NCBI RefSeq assembly: GCF_011927835.1
Contig: NZ_JAATJH010000003.1
Span: forward strand, 248,001 to 312,000
Source of the DNA: Neolewinella antarctica
Lineage (GTDB): Bacteria; Bacteroidota; Bacteroidia; Chitinophagales; Saprospiraceae
Direction of reading: 5' to 3'
DNA: 64,000 nucleotides
Part shown: positions 52,544 to 60,362 of the stretch, in pieces
Numbering within the stretch: the stretch's first letter is position 1
Layout of the letters: the number at the start of each line of letters is the position of its first letter
Made by a program: the position numbers and the translations under genes
Notes under the pieces: generated by a model
Told to the model about the DNA's origin: nothing
The model's database searches: none
The model's input: only the letters and a program-made list of their open reading frames with translations

Positions 52544-52579
52544 TAATTATTCAGATTAGAATATCTAGCTTATAGGCCG

Positions 52580-52927
52580 TTACTGGAGACGCACCCGGCC
52601 GCCCGCCTCCAGCACGAGGAGCCCCGTTTGCAGAATGTGGTTCAGTTGTTCTAAGTCTCTAGGCGACATCAGCAGCCCAAAATCAGGATGAGGCCCGTCC
52701 ACGAAAATGTCCCGCCGGGTACGTTTTGCTCTCCGGAAGTAATGATGATTATACCGATTGATCAGCGCGGCTAAGGAGCGGATCTCCGTGATGTCCTGGC
52801 TCAACCAGAAAGTACCGAAGGCTAGCTTGAAGCGATCGCAACCGGGGCAGTAGACGAGAAAACCATTATCGCTGGAGTGGAGGATGCTGGCTTCGTGAGA
52901 ATGATTTTCGGAGGAGGGCATGGTCAT
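52580..52927 (-). CDS. small cytoplasmic protein in heme operon
   Basis: 115 aa without signal peptide. Contains YCPGCDRFKLAFGTFWL with a CxxC pair (about residues 27-30), then SLAALINRYNHHYFRRAKRT with two adjacent His, and FGLLMSPRDLEQLNHILQTG. I do not recognise a named family with certainty; similar proteins are found in Bacteroidota heme loci. CxxC and His are potential heme or metal ligands, but that is inference. Four bases after the HmuS stop and 36 bp before HmuR, so it is part of the operon. Confidence 0.7.
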   Translation of the reverse strand: MTMPSSENHSHEASILHSSDNGFLVYCPGCDRFKLAFGTFWLSQDITEIRSLAALINRYNHHYFRRAKRTRRDIFVDGPHPDFGLLMSPRDLEQLNHILQTGLLVLEAGGRVRLQ

Positions 52928-52931
52928 GGTA

Positions 52932-53999
52932 CTAAACGGTTTGAGTTACGGTCCACGCGGTTTCTTCGAGGATCGCGGTCCATTCGGGTAGTTCCGGTTG
53001 GCCGGGTTTACGGGCGCCGAAGAAGTAAGTGATCATCTCGCCGTGCTCGTCGAAAAGCTCCAGACTGGTGACGGTTCCGTCGCTAGTCGGCTTGCGAACT
53101 ACGTAAGCCCGGTCGATCGCGCCGGTAGCCAGGTGCAGGTTGAAGGCAGGGTCGAGCACGTTGAACCAGTCGCCCATCCGCTTCAGGTTTTTCACCGGCC
53201 CGCTGTGGATTTGGATGCAGCCTTTACTGTGTACGAAGCACATAATGGGTACGCCTTCCGCCGCCGCCGTGGCCAGTACCGTTTCTACGGCAAGGCGGTC
53301 TACCGGCGTGACCAGTCCTTCGGGGGCGAGCCGCAGCGCCTGGGTGCGGGTCAGTTTATACTTGCGCAGGAGCCCGAAAAAGTGATGCGTATCCTGGAGA
53401 CCCCGCCATTCCGCCTGAAAGGTACGGACGTTGACTTCGCTATCGGGGCGTTCCGCTTCGGCGGTGGGTCGCTGGCGATCGGTGATCACGATCGGCTCTT
53501 GCTCCACCCGGTATTTCTCCACGATGAGCGCCCAGCCGGCCAGCGTGCTTTTCGGGGTGGCGTAGATCTTGTGGACGGCGGCTCCGTAAGCGTCGAAGAA
53601 TTGCAAACCGTGCAGGTCGCCACCCTTGTCGCGCCGCATGATCACCGCCAGCGCGTAGTGCCATTCGTTCATGAACAGCCGCAGGTCGATGTCCGGGTTA
53701 ACGGCTACGCCCATATTGTGCGGCCCCTCGTAAAAGGTGAGGTTGTCGTACACGCCTTTGCGTTCGTGGACCACGTGGTCGTTACGGGTCAGGGCCATTA
53801 CGTAGCCCATTTGCTTCACGTCTTTGAGGAGGTCCTTAAAGTCGCCGCCGAGCCGGATGACATCTTTGCTAAGGCCGAGACTAAGCAGTTCTACTTCACT
53901 GACGCCGAGGCGTTCGGCCTGGTCGCGGGCGCGTAGCTTGGGGTGTTCAACTTTAAGTTCTTTGAGGCGCGCACGCAGGTGCGAGGTTGGGTTGTTCAT
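52932..53999 (-). CDS. hmuS: hemin-degrading/trafficking factor HmuS (HemS/ChuS family)
   Basis: 355 aa, two consecutive HemS-type domains. Starts MNNPTSHLRARLKELKVEHPKLRARDQAERLGVSEVEL, with the PKLRARD motif usual for the family (given here only as family context, residues about 16-28). Second domain: VHSKGCIQIHSGPVKNLKRM and HLATGAIDRAYVVRKPTSDG. DTHHFFGLL contains conserved His. Binds heme in the cytoplasm and releases iron in some homologs. Overlaps the end of hmuV by 47 nt. The start MNNPTSHL fits the normal length. Confidence 0.92.
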   Translation of the reverse strand: MNNPTSHLRARLKELKVEHPKLRARDQAERLGVSEVELLSLGLSKDVIRLGGDFKDLLKDVKQMGYVMALTRNDHVVHERKGVYDNLTFYEGPHNMGVAVNPDIDLRLFMNEWHYALAVIMRRDKGGDLHGLQFFDAYGAAVHKIYATPKSTLAGWALIVEKYRVEQEPIVITDRQRPTAEAERPDSEVNVRTFQAEWRGLQDTHHFFGLLRKYKLTRTQALRLAPEGLVTPVDRLAVETVLATAAAEGVPIMCFVHSKGCIQIHSGPVKNLKRMGDWFNVLDPAFNLHLATGAIDRAYVVRKPTSDGTVTSLELFDEHGEMITYFFGARKPGQPELPEWTAILEETAWTVTQTV

Positions 54000-54795
54000 A
54001 AGGCAATGTTGTGATGAGCGGACAGTCGGCGCGGGGGTGCGCCTGGATCAGACAGTCCACGTCGAAGGTGGTACGGATGATGGTTTTGGTCAGGACGGAG
54101 GCTTTCGGGCCGGCGGCTACGAGCTTACCTCCCTTCAGGAAGATCAGGTCGTCGGCGAAGCGGGCCGCGAGGTTTAAATCGTGTAATACGGCAAAGACGC
54201 CCATCCCGCGTTCCCGGGCCAAACCCGTAGCGAGGTGGACGAAACGATACTGTTGCTCCACGTCGAGGGCGGCCGTCGGCTCGTCGAGGAGAAGATAATG
54301 ATTGGTTTTTTGGTCGGTGCCGTCATGGTCAAGTTGTAGTAGGCACTTGGCTAACAGTACGCGCTTTTGCTCTCCGCCGGATAGCGTAGGGTAGGAGCGG
54401 TCGCGCAGATCGGTCAGTTCCAGCAGGTCGAGGTAGTGGCGTACCCGCTCCCGTCGTTGCCGGGTGGTCAGTGCGTCGTAGCGGCCGTAACAACCGATCT
54501 CCACGACTTCGGCTACGCTGAGGGGGAAACCCAGGTGGACGGATTGGGCCAGGACCGCTCGTTTCCGTCCGAGCTCTTTCGGGTCGTAAACGGATAAACA
54601 CCGCCCATCCACTTCCACTGCACCCGCGACCGCGCCCTCCGAATTGCGACTCGCCAGCCGGTTCAGCAGCGTGCTTTTGCCCGCGCCATTCTTACCCATC
54701 ACGACGGTCACGCGCCCGGGCCGCACGGTGCAGTCCACCCCGTCCAGAATCACGCGCCCGCCGAGGCGCACCGTCAAATTCGTGCCCCGGATCAT
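53953..54795 (-). CDS. hmuV: heme ABC transporter ATP-binding protein
   Basis: 280 aa, FecE/HmuV-type ATPase. Walker A VVMGKNGAGKSTLLNRL (about 31-47); Q-loop RKRAVLAQS; signature LSGGEQKRVLLAKCLLQ; Walker B NHYLLLDEPTAALD; H-loop AVLHDLNLAARFADD. Energises heme import by HmuU. Between Walker A and Q-loop, SEGAVAGAVEVDG is encoded by a copy of the GC-rich dispersed repeat (R10), making this loop about two residues longer than usual. Stop/start overlaps with hmuU (4 nt) and hmuS (47 nt) suggest translational coupling. Confidence 0.95.
   Translation of the reverse strand: MIRGTNLTVRLGGRVILDGVDCTVRPGRVTVVMGKNGAGKSTLLNRLASRNSEGAVAGAVEVDGRCLSVYDPKELGRKRAVLAQSVHLGFPLSVAEVVEIGCYGRYDALTTRQRRERVRHYLDLLELTDLRDRSYPTLSGGEQKRVLLAKCLLQLDHDGTDQKTNHYLLLDEPTAALDVEQQYRFVHLATGLARERGMGVFAVLHDLNLAARFADDLIFLKGGKLVAAGPKASVLTKTIIRTTFDVDCLIQAHPRADCPLITTLPYEQPNLAPACAPQRT
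54619..54636 (-). repeat. GC-rich dispersed repeat R10 inside hmuV
   Basis: Plus strand TGCACCCGCGACCGCGCC; on the coding strand it encodes GAVAGA in the loop after the Walker A helix. One of two copies inside a coding region. Confidence 0.8.
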
Positions 54796-55814
54796 AGGAA
54801 AACGGTTTTGCGGCGCTCCCGGAGTAGCAACCAGAGAAAAAAAGGCGCACCGACCAGCGCGGTCAGGATGCCGATGGGAAGTTCGGCCGGGGCGACGATC
54901 GTGCGCGCCAGCGTGTCCGCGCCCAGCAAAAAGCTAGCCCCCAGTAAGCCGGAGAATAGCAGTAGTTGCCGGTAATCCGTGCCCCGCCACAGCCGCAGCA
55001 GGTGTGGAATGACCAGCCCCACGAAGCCGATCAGCCCCGTCAGCGAAATGCAGACGCCCACCAGCAGCGCGACCCAAACGATGACCCGCCGTTTCACCCG
55101 ATCCACTCGGAAACCGAGCTGCGCCGCCTCCCGCTCCCCCAGTAAAAATGCGTTGAGCGCCAGGGCATCGCGCCGCAGAAAATACCCACCGACGACGATG
55201 AGCGGCGCGGCAATGGCCACCTGCGTCCAGTTCGCGCCGCCCAGGCTACCGAGCGACCAGAAGGTGATGTCGCGCAACTGGCTTTCGGTCGATTGGTAGA
55301 CCATCAGACCGGTAAAAGCCCCTGCCAGCGCGGCGATGGCGATGCCCGCCAGCAACATGGTCGTAACGTTCAAACGGCCCCGCCCCGCCGCCAGCCGGTA
55401 AACGATGCCCGTGGTGAGCAGCGCCCCGGCGAAAGCAGCCAGGCTAACGCTGATTTGCTGCATCCAGAGCGGAAAACCGGCCAGTAACCGAGCACTCAGC
55501 ACCAGCATCAGGACGGCAAAAAGCATCGCGCCGCTCGTCACGCCGATCAGCGTCGGCTCCGCCAGCGGATTGCGAAACAAGCCCTGGGTAGCCGCCCCCG
55601 TAAGCGCCAGCGCGGCCCCGACCACGACGGCCAAAACCAGGCGCGGCATACGGACCTGCCAGACTAAAAAATGTTCCAACTCCTCCGCCCGGCCCGTAAG
55701 CGCCCACCACAACTCGGTGGCGGACAGTTCGTACGCACCCGTCATCACCCCACCAATCAGTAGGGCGAGTAACAAAATGAGTAGCGAGGCCAGTACGGAA
55801 GCGTTGGATTTCAC
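54792..55814 (-). CDS. hmuU: heme ABC transporter permease (FecCD family)
   Basis: 340 aa with about ten membrane segments. FecCD family landmarks: LVWQVRMPRLVLAVVVGAAL and ALTGAATQGLFRNPLAEPTL (conserved RxPR and QxxxxNPLA), TLIGVTSGAMLF, and near the C-terminus IGFVGLVIPHLLRLWRGTDY with the coupling GLxxPH element; ILTALVGAPFFLWLLLR ends the protein. Forms the inner-membrane heme channel as a homodimer with HmuV. Sits 6 bp after hmuT. Confidence 0.95.
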   Translation of the reverse strand: MKSNASVLASLLILLLALLIGGVMTGAYELSATELWWALTGRAEELEHFLVWQVRMPRLVLAVVVGAALALTGAATQGLFRNPLAEPTLIGVTSGAMLFAVLMLVLSARLLAGFPLWMQQISVSLAAFAGALLTTGIVYRLAAGRGRLNVTTMLLAGIAIAALAGAFTGLMVYQSTESQLRDITFWSLGSLGGANWTQVAIAAPLIVVGGYFLRRDALALNAFLLGEREAAQLGFRVDRVKRRVIVWVALLVGVCISLTGLIGFVGLVIPHLLRLWRGTDYRQLLLFSGLLGASFLLGADTLARTIVAPAELPIGILTALVGAPFFLWLLLRERRKTVFL

Positions 55815-55820
55815 GGAGAA

Positions 55821-56711
55821 TTATTTGGTCTGGGTGGGGTAGAGGTAATTGGCCAGGTCATTGGCTGCATTCGGTGCGCGCGGGCCGAAGCCGAGCAAAT
55901 AGTGGCCGTCCATTGCGATGATCCGGTCGTTTTTGTAAGCCGGTGTTTGGCTGATGCCGGGGACGTTTGCCAGCCCGGCTTTACCGTCCAGGCTCTCTAG
56001 CCCGGAGTCGAACATGAGGATCACGTCGGGTGCGGCTTCCACAAGTGATTCGGGCGTCAAGGGCTTGAAGTCGGTAAAACTGGTGATGGCATTTTCGCCG
56101 CCGGCCAGCGCGATCATGGCGGCGGCTTCGGTGTCCGCCCCCGCGACCATCAGTTGTTTTGCGCCCCGGGCGTAGATGAATAATACGCGGGGTTTGGGGC
56201 CGGATCTGGTAGCTAGTGAATTGGTCAAATCGCGGCTGCCGTTTTCAATGGTGGCGACGTAATTCGCAAGGGTTTTCGGGTTGACGGATAGGTGTTTTTC
56301 TAAGCGGGTAGCGACGTGGGCGGCGTTGTCAAGCGTGGGTTGCGAAGGGACGGATACGATCTCGATGCCCGCATCGGCCAGGGTGTTTAGGGCTGGTTTG
56401 TCGCGGTTGTCGGCGTCCACGAATATGAGCGTCGGGCGGAGTTCCAGTAGTGCTTCCACGTTCAGTTTACTGACGTGGCCGAGCTTCGGTACGGCGTTGA
56501 TTTCCGGCGGATAGGTACTGGTTACGTCGACGCCGACGAGTTGGTCGCCGAAGCCGAGATCGTGGATGATTTCGGTTAGCGTGCCGCTCAGGGACACGAT
56601 CCGTGCGGGCATCTCGGTGCTTTCGGGCTCGGTTTGGGCTGCGGGCCGGTCCGTCGGGGCGCAGGCCGTCAGTCCGGCGATCAGTAGCAGAATGGGGGCA
56701 ATGATTTTCAT
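55821..56711 (-). CDS. hmuT: heme-binding periplasmic lipoprotein
   Basis: 296 aa. Lipoprotein signal with lipobox LTAC (Cys about 17). Class III helical-backbone binding protein: RIVSLSGTLTEIIHDLGFGD; LVGVDVTSTYPPEINAVPKL; GHVSKLNVEALLELRPTLIF; PDVILMFDSGLESLDGKAGL; C-terminal LGFGPRAPNAANDLANYLYP. Delivers heme to HmuUV; in family members a Tyr or His binds heme. Three bases after the hmuY stop. Confidence 0.94.
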   Translation of the reverse strand: MKIIAPILLLIAGLTACAPTDRPAAQTEPESTEMPARIVSLSGTLTEIIHDLGFGDQLVGVDVTSTYPPEINAVPKLGHVSKLNVEALLELRPTLIFVDADNRDKPALNTLADAGIEIVSVPSQPTLDNAAHVATRLEKHLSVNPKTLANYVATIENGSRDLTNSLATRSGPKPRVLFIYARGAKQLMVAGADTEAAAMIALAGGENAITSFTDFKPLTPESLVEAAPDVILMFDSGLESLDGKAGLANVPGISQTPAYKNDRIIAMDGHYLLGFGPRAPNAANDLANYLYPTQTK

Positions 56712-56714
56712 GGT

Positions 56715-57977
56715 TTACTGCTTGACGAAGTGATGAGTGAGTACGCCGGTGGCACCGCTGAGGCGTAGGAAGTAGTGGCCGGGCGGCAGGCCCGCGAGTG
56801 GGACTTCTACCTGGTTCGGGCCGGTATTCAGGGCGCGGACGCGGGATGCAAGGAGGGTGCGGCCGGTGGGGTCGATTACCTCCAGACTTAGGTTTTCGGC
56901 GGCTTGGGTAGCGGTTACCTCCAGGGTGAGGCGTTCGGAAGCCGGGTTGGGGTAGAGCCGGCTTTGGGCGATGCCGGTGGGTAGGTTAGTGGTAGCCGTC
57001 GTGGCTTCCGCACTTAGTTTGAAGACGGACACGCCGGTCGTATTACCCTCGAAGTCGATAAATTGTATCCGGTAGAGGCTGTCCGGCGTTTGTACGAAAT
57101 AGACCAGGTCGTCGGGGAAAACGTACGTTCTGGTGGATAGGATGAAGCGTTTCCAATCGTGGCCGATGGTGGTCAGCGTATCGGAAAACGTTGCTTCCGC
57201 CGGGGGGGCTACCGTTTCCGGATCCACACCGGATAGTCTGGCGACGCTGGTGCCCTGGTTTTGTAGGACGCCCGTCACAGTATAATCAAGGATGACGCCC
57301 GGCCCGGCGGCCAGCGGCGTGACGTAGCGGGTAAACAGTAAGTCCCACGCATCCGGCTCCAGGTCCTGAACGCCGTCCGTGAAAGAGAAATAAGCCAATG
57401 TTTTACCGGTGAATTGGTTCTTGGCGATGGTAACCGTGTCGGTAGTACTTCCATCGAGCGGCCCGTGCACGAAGGTGTAACTACCGCCCGCCAACGAGCT
57501 AACGAATACTTTATGGTACACTTCGTCGGGCGTGACGACGAAGAAAACCCGGTTGCCGACCACCGTCTGCGTTTCGGTGGAGTAGGCACCCCAACCCTGG
57601 TCTAGGGGATCGCCGGGCGTGGCGGCGGCGTTGAAAGCCCCATCGTCCCAACTCGCTTCGCCGTTGTAAAGTCGGTTGGTGATTTGGCTGGTGTCCGCCG
57701 TGGCGAAGTCCGTGGCGGTGCTGGCGTAAACTGCTGTTGCTCGTAACTCTTCCGTTTGGGAGGAGGCGACGGCTTCGTTAATCAGGATGCCGGAGGAGCG
57801 GCCGCTTACGTTGAAGGCAATGTCCCAGCTGGTGTGGTCGACGGATTTGCCCGTTCGGGTTGCCAGGTCGTAAAACACCGCTTGGCCGTAACCTTCGCCC
57901 TGAGTTATTTGGGCGAATTGTGCACTCAGGCAACCGAAATGGGTGATGAACAGCGTAAGAAGTAACAGTTGCTTCAT
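56715..57977 (-). CDS. hmuY: HmuY-like hemophore with T9SS sorting domain
   Basis: 420 aa. Signal peptide MKQLLLLTLFITHFGCLSAQ. The HmuY domain occupies about residues 20-340: AVFYDLATRTGKSVDHTSWD then IAFNVSGRSSGILINEAVAS (WDIAF and N), and DAWDLLFTRYVTPL then DYTVTGVLQNQGTSVARLSG, the typical second part. The last about 75 residues form a T9SS sorting domain (RLYPNPASERLTLEV to GVLTHHFVKQ). In Porphyromonas HmuY is a lipoprotein hemophore that takes heme from host proteins; here the anchor is replaced by a T9SS tail, so export to the surface or medium is predicted. First gene of the seven-gene operon. The start at 57977 is set by the signal peptide. Confidence 0.88.
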   Translation of the reverse strand: MKQLLLLTLFITHFGCLSAQFAQITQGEGYGQAVFYDLATRTGKSVDHTSWDIAFNVSGRSSGILINEAVASSQTEELRATAVYASTATDFATADTSQITNRLYNGEASWDDGAFNAAATPGDPLDQGWGAYSTETQTVVGNRVFFVVTPDEVYHKVFVSSLAGGSYTFVHGPLDGSTTDTVTIAKNQFTGKTLAYFSFTDGVQDLEPDAWDLLFTRYVTPLAAGPGVILDYTVTGVLQNQGTSVARLSGVDPETVAPPAEATFSDTLTTIGHDWKRFILSTRTYVFPDDLVYFVQTPDSLYRIQFIDFEGNTTGVSVFKLSAEATTATTNLPTGIAQSRLYPNPASERLTLEVTATQAAENLSLEVIDPTGRTLLASRVRALNTGPNQVEVPLAGLPPGHYFLRLSGATGVLTHHFVKQ

Positions 57978-57991
57978 TATTATTTGGTTTT

Positions 57992-58068
57992 GGTCTAAAT
58001 AAGAATAGGGCAAATGTATGTTCGCTTGGGCTGCACTTGCAAGCAAAGTTCTAATTATTTAGACTAAG
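57992..58068 (-). promoter_or_regulatory. promoter and candidate iron operator of heme operon
   Basis: Minus strand TACATTTG (58011-58018), an exact TAnnTTTG, with TTG at 58040-58042, 21 nt upstream. The word GTCTAAATAA lies once on the plus strand (about 57993-58002) and once on the minus strand (about 58054-58063), flanking the promoter in opposite orientation; TTTAGACTAAG looks like a DtxR/MntR-type half-site pair. Iron-dependent repression is inferred. No other gene in the 57978-58407 gap. Confidence 0.55.
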
Positions 58069-58331
58069 TCCACTTAATTTAACTATCGTGGTTTTGCTCG
58101 GCGGCTTATTTTGTCCTCAACACCTTTTGGTAAAGTCTCCTCGCATTCGCAAAACCAAATGGTTCTTTGATATTAGAACTAAAAGTACTTTTCGCCGTTT
58201 TCAACACGTTGCCATCATGATTTTCGATGTTCAGTTATTGATCTGTATTGGATATTGTGGATAGTAGTCGAGGGTGCCTACAAGAAAATCAGTATCTACT
58301 CAACCGCCTTTTCCCTGCTTCCGTCTCTTCC

Positions 58332-58350
58332 TTGCACCCGCGTCCGCGCC
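58332..58350 (-). repeat. GC-rich dispersed repeat R11
   Basis: Plus strand TTGCACCCGCGTCCGCGCC, about 60 bp upstream of the SdiA-regulated-type gene. Confidence 0.8.
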
Positions 58351-58407
58351 CAAAAACGGCCTTGACATCGAAATATTTGCGCTGCCCAAACCACCAAAAC
58401 CAACATT

Positions 58408-59319
58408 ATGAATATGCTTCTAAAATCGTTCGTAGCCCTCGCTCTCCTCCTGCTAATGGGCTCTTTCACCGCTTTTACCGCAAGTTGCGAATCGCCACTG
58501 CTACCGGAAACCTCCGGTAAGTCGCCCGCCGGCTACGACTTTTCCGCCCCGGCCTCAAAATTCGAACTACCCGAAATCCTACTGGAAGTTTCCGGACTCA
58601 CCGACCTCGATAATAATACCCTTGCCTGCGTCCAGGACGAAGACGGCATCGTGTTTGTGTACGACCTGAACGCCGGCGAAATCAGCCGACAATTCAAATT
58701 CGCCGGGCCGGGGGACTACGAAGGCATCACCCGTGTCGGCAGCAGCCTCTACGTACTGCGTAGCGACGGTAAGATTTACGAGATCGACGATTACACCTCC
58801 GAGAATTTCACCGTGACTGCCTACGATACGGACCTGCCGGTGAAGGAGAGCGAAGGCCTCGGCTTCGATGCCGTCAATAACCGTTTGTTTATTGCCGGCA
58901 AGACTAAGCCGAAGGGAGCGGAATACGAGGGTAGAAAAGTCGTCTACGGCTTTGATTTGGCGACGAAGACGGCATCGTCCACGCCGGTGCTTTCCTTTAG
59001 CGAAACGACGATCGAGAAAGCCTTCCCGACCCACGGAATTAAAAAGTCCGGCAAAAAGAAAGACAAAGACCTTAGTATCAATCCATCCGCCATCGCGGTC
59101 CATCCCGTCACGGACCAATTGTACGTTCTGTCCTCCATGGATAATCTACTGTACGTTTTCAACCGAACCAATGAAGTGGAGGGTATCTACGCTTTGAATA
59201 AAAAGCAATTCGCCCAACCAGAGGGCATTACTTTTTTGGATAACGGCGATATGTTCATCTCCAACGAAGGAAAGAAAGGGGCACCCACGTTACTTCGCTT
59301 TAATTATGGAGACAAATAA
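58408..59319 (+). CDS. SdiA-regulated-type beta-propeller lipoprotein
   Basis: 303 aa. N-terminal signal with lipobox-like FTASC (Cys about 27). Beta-propeller of the SdiA-regulated family: LLEVSGLTDLDNNTLACVQD; EDGIVFVYDLNAGEISRQFK; GPGDYEGITRVGSSLYVLRS; SEGLGFDAVNNRLFIAGKTK; LSINPSAIAVHPVTDQLYVL; QPEGITFLDNGDMFISNEGK. Family (DUF839-like/YjiK) has no clear function; a periplasmic or surface role is likely. Followed by the deacetylase gene 78 bp downstream on the same strand. Confidence 0.85.
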   Translation: MNMLLKSFVALALLLLMGSFTAFTASCESPLLPETSGKSPAGYDFSAPASKFELPEILLEVSGLTDLDNNTLACVQDEDGIVFVYDLNAGEISRQFKFAGPGDYEGITRVGSSLYVLRSDGKIYEIDDYTSENFTVTAYDTDLPVKESEGLGFDAVNNRLFIAGKTKPKGAEYEGRKVVYGFDLATKTASSTPVLSFSETTIEKAFPTHGIKKSGKKKDKDLSINPSAIAVHPVTDQLYVLSSMDNLLYVFNRTNEVEGIYALNKKQFAQPEGITFLDNGDMFISNEGKKGAPTLLRFNYGDK

Positions 59320-59396
59320 CCTTTTAGACTTAATTGCCCTTACCTAAAGTATACCACGACCTCATTTTTGAGGTATCCTTAAAATTATATATTGAT

Positions 59397-60290
59397 ATGC
59401 CTGCCTACCCAACTGCCAACCACGAGCTCTACGACTATTCCGCCATCATCGACCGCCCTGATTTCAACTGGCCGGGCGGTAAGCGCTTAGCCTTCTACGT
59501 GGCCGTCAACCTAGAAACTTTTTCCTTCGGCAACGACACCGGCCCCACCCTCAACGGCGGTAACCACGCTCCCGACGTAATGAATTACAGCTGGCGCGAA
59601 TACGGCAACCGCGTCGGCGTCTGGCGCTTCCTCGAACTATTCAACGACCTGGAAATACCCGCCGCCGCCCTCGTCAATATGGATATGTACGATGCCGCGC
59701 CGCGCGTCCTCGAAGCCTTCCGCAAACGCGGTGACGAATTCGTCGCCCATGGCCGGACGAACGCCGAGAAGCCGGGCCAACTATCCGAAGCCAAGGAACG
59801 GGAGTTGCTGGAACAAGTCCGGAATAGGATGAAAAAGGAGGAAGGTAAAGCCCCCGCCGGTTATCTCGCACCGCATATTTCCAATTCAAAGTCCACGCCA
59901 AAACTGTTAAAGGACTTGAATTACGAGTATCAACTGGACTGGGCCATGGACGACCAGCCCGTTTGGCTAAATACCGAAAAAGGCAAACTACTGTCCGTGC
60001 CTTATCCGGCGGAAGTCAACGACATCCCGCAACTCATCGGTCGTAATAAGACGGGAGAGCAATTCGGAGCAATGATCGGCGATGCTTTCGAGACGTTGAA
60101 ACGGGACTCTCGCCAACACTCCCGCGTCATGGGCGTCTCGCTGCACCCCTACCTGATGGGCCAGCCGCACCGTTTCACCCAGTTGCGGAAGGCACTGACG
60201 AAACTGCGTGAACGAGCTGGGGATAAAGTCTGGTTTACTACACCAGGCGAGATTAACGCGCATTACCGTGCATTAGATTCAGTGAAGTAA
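59397..60290 (+). CDS. polysaccharide deacetylase-family protein (PuuE-like)
   Basis: 297 aa NodB-type protein resembling PuuE allantoinase-like deacetylases. N-terminal RPDFNWPGGKRLAFYVAVNL ETF; GPTLNGGNHAPDVMNYSWREYGNRVGVWR-type region; AALVNMDMYD; EFVAHGRTNAEKPG with the His of the metal site; LKDLNYEYQLDWAMDDQPVW; VMGVSLHPYLMGQPHRF. No signal peptide, so cytoplasmic as PuuE. ATG at 59397 is chosen; the open frame begins with TTG 63 bp earlier. Substrate (allantoin-like or a sugar amide) not determined; no purine-catabolism genes around. Confidence 0.82.
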   Translation: MPAYPTANHELYDYSAIIDRPDFNWPGGKRLAFYVAVNLETFSFGNDTGPTLNGGNHAPDVMNYSWREYGNRVGVWRFLELFNDLEIPAAALVNMDMYDAAPRVLEAFRKRGDEFVAHGRTNAEKPGQLSEAKERELLEQVRNRMKKEEGKAPAGYLAPHISNSKSTPKLLKDLNYEYQLDWAMDDQPVWLNTEKGKLLSVPYPAEVNDIPQLIGRNKTGEQFGAMIGDAFETLKRDSRQHSRVMGVSLHPYLMGQPHRFTQLRKALTKLRERAGDKVWFTTPGEINAHYRALDSVK

Positions 60291-60312
60291 GTAGCCCTCT
60301 AGCCGAGTTGGG

Positions 60313-60329
60313 GGCGCGGCCGCGGGTGC
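60313..60329 (+). repeat. GC-rich dispersed repeat R12
   Basis: GGCGCGGCCGCGGGTGC in the gap between the convergent deacetylase and mscS genes. Confidence 0.8.
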
Positions 60330-60362
60330 CAGGTTAGTCGGGTGAAAGCGGGGCGTATTGGC

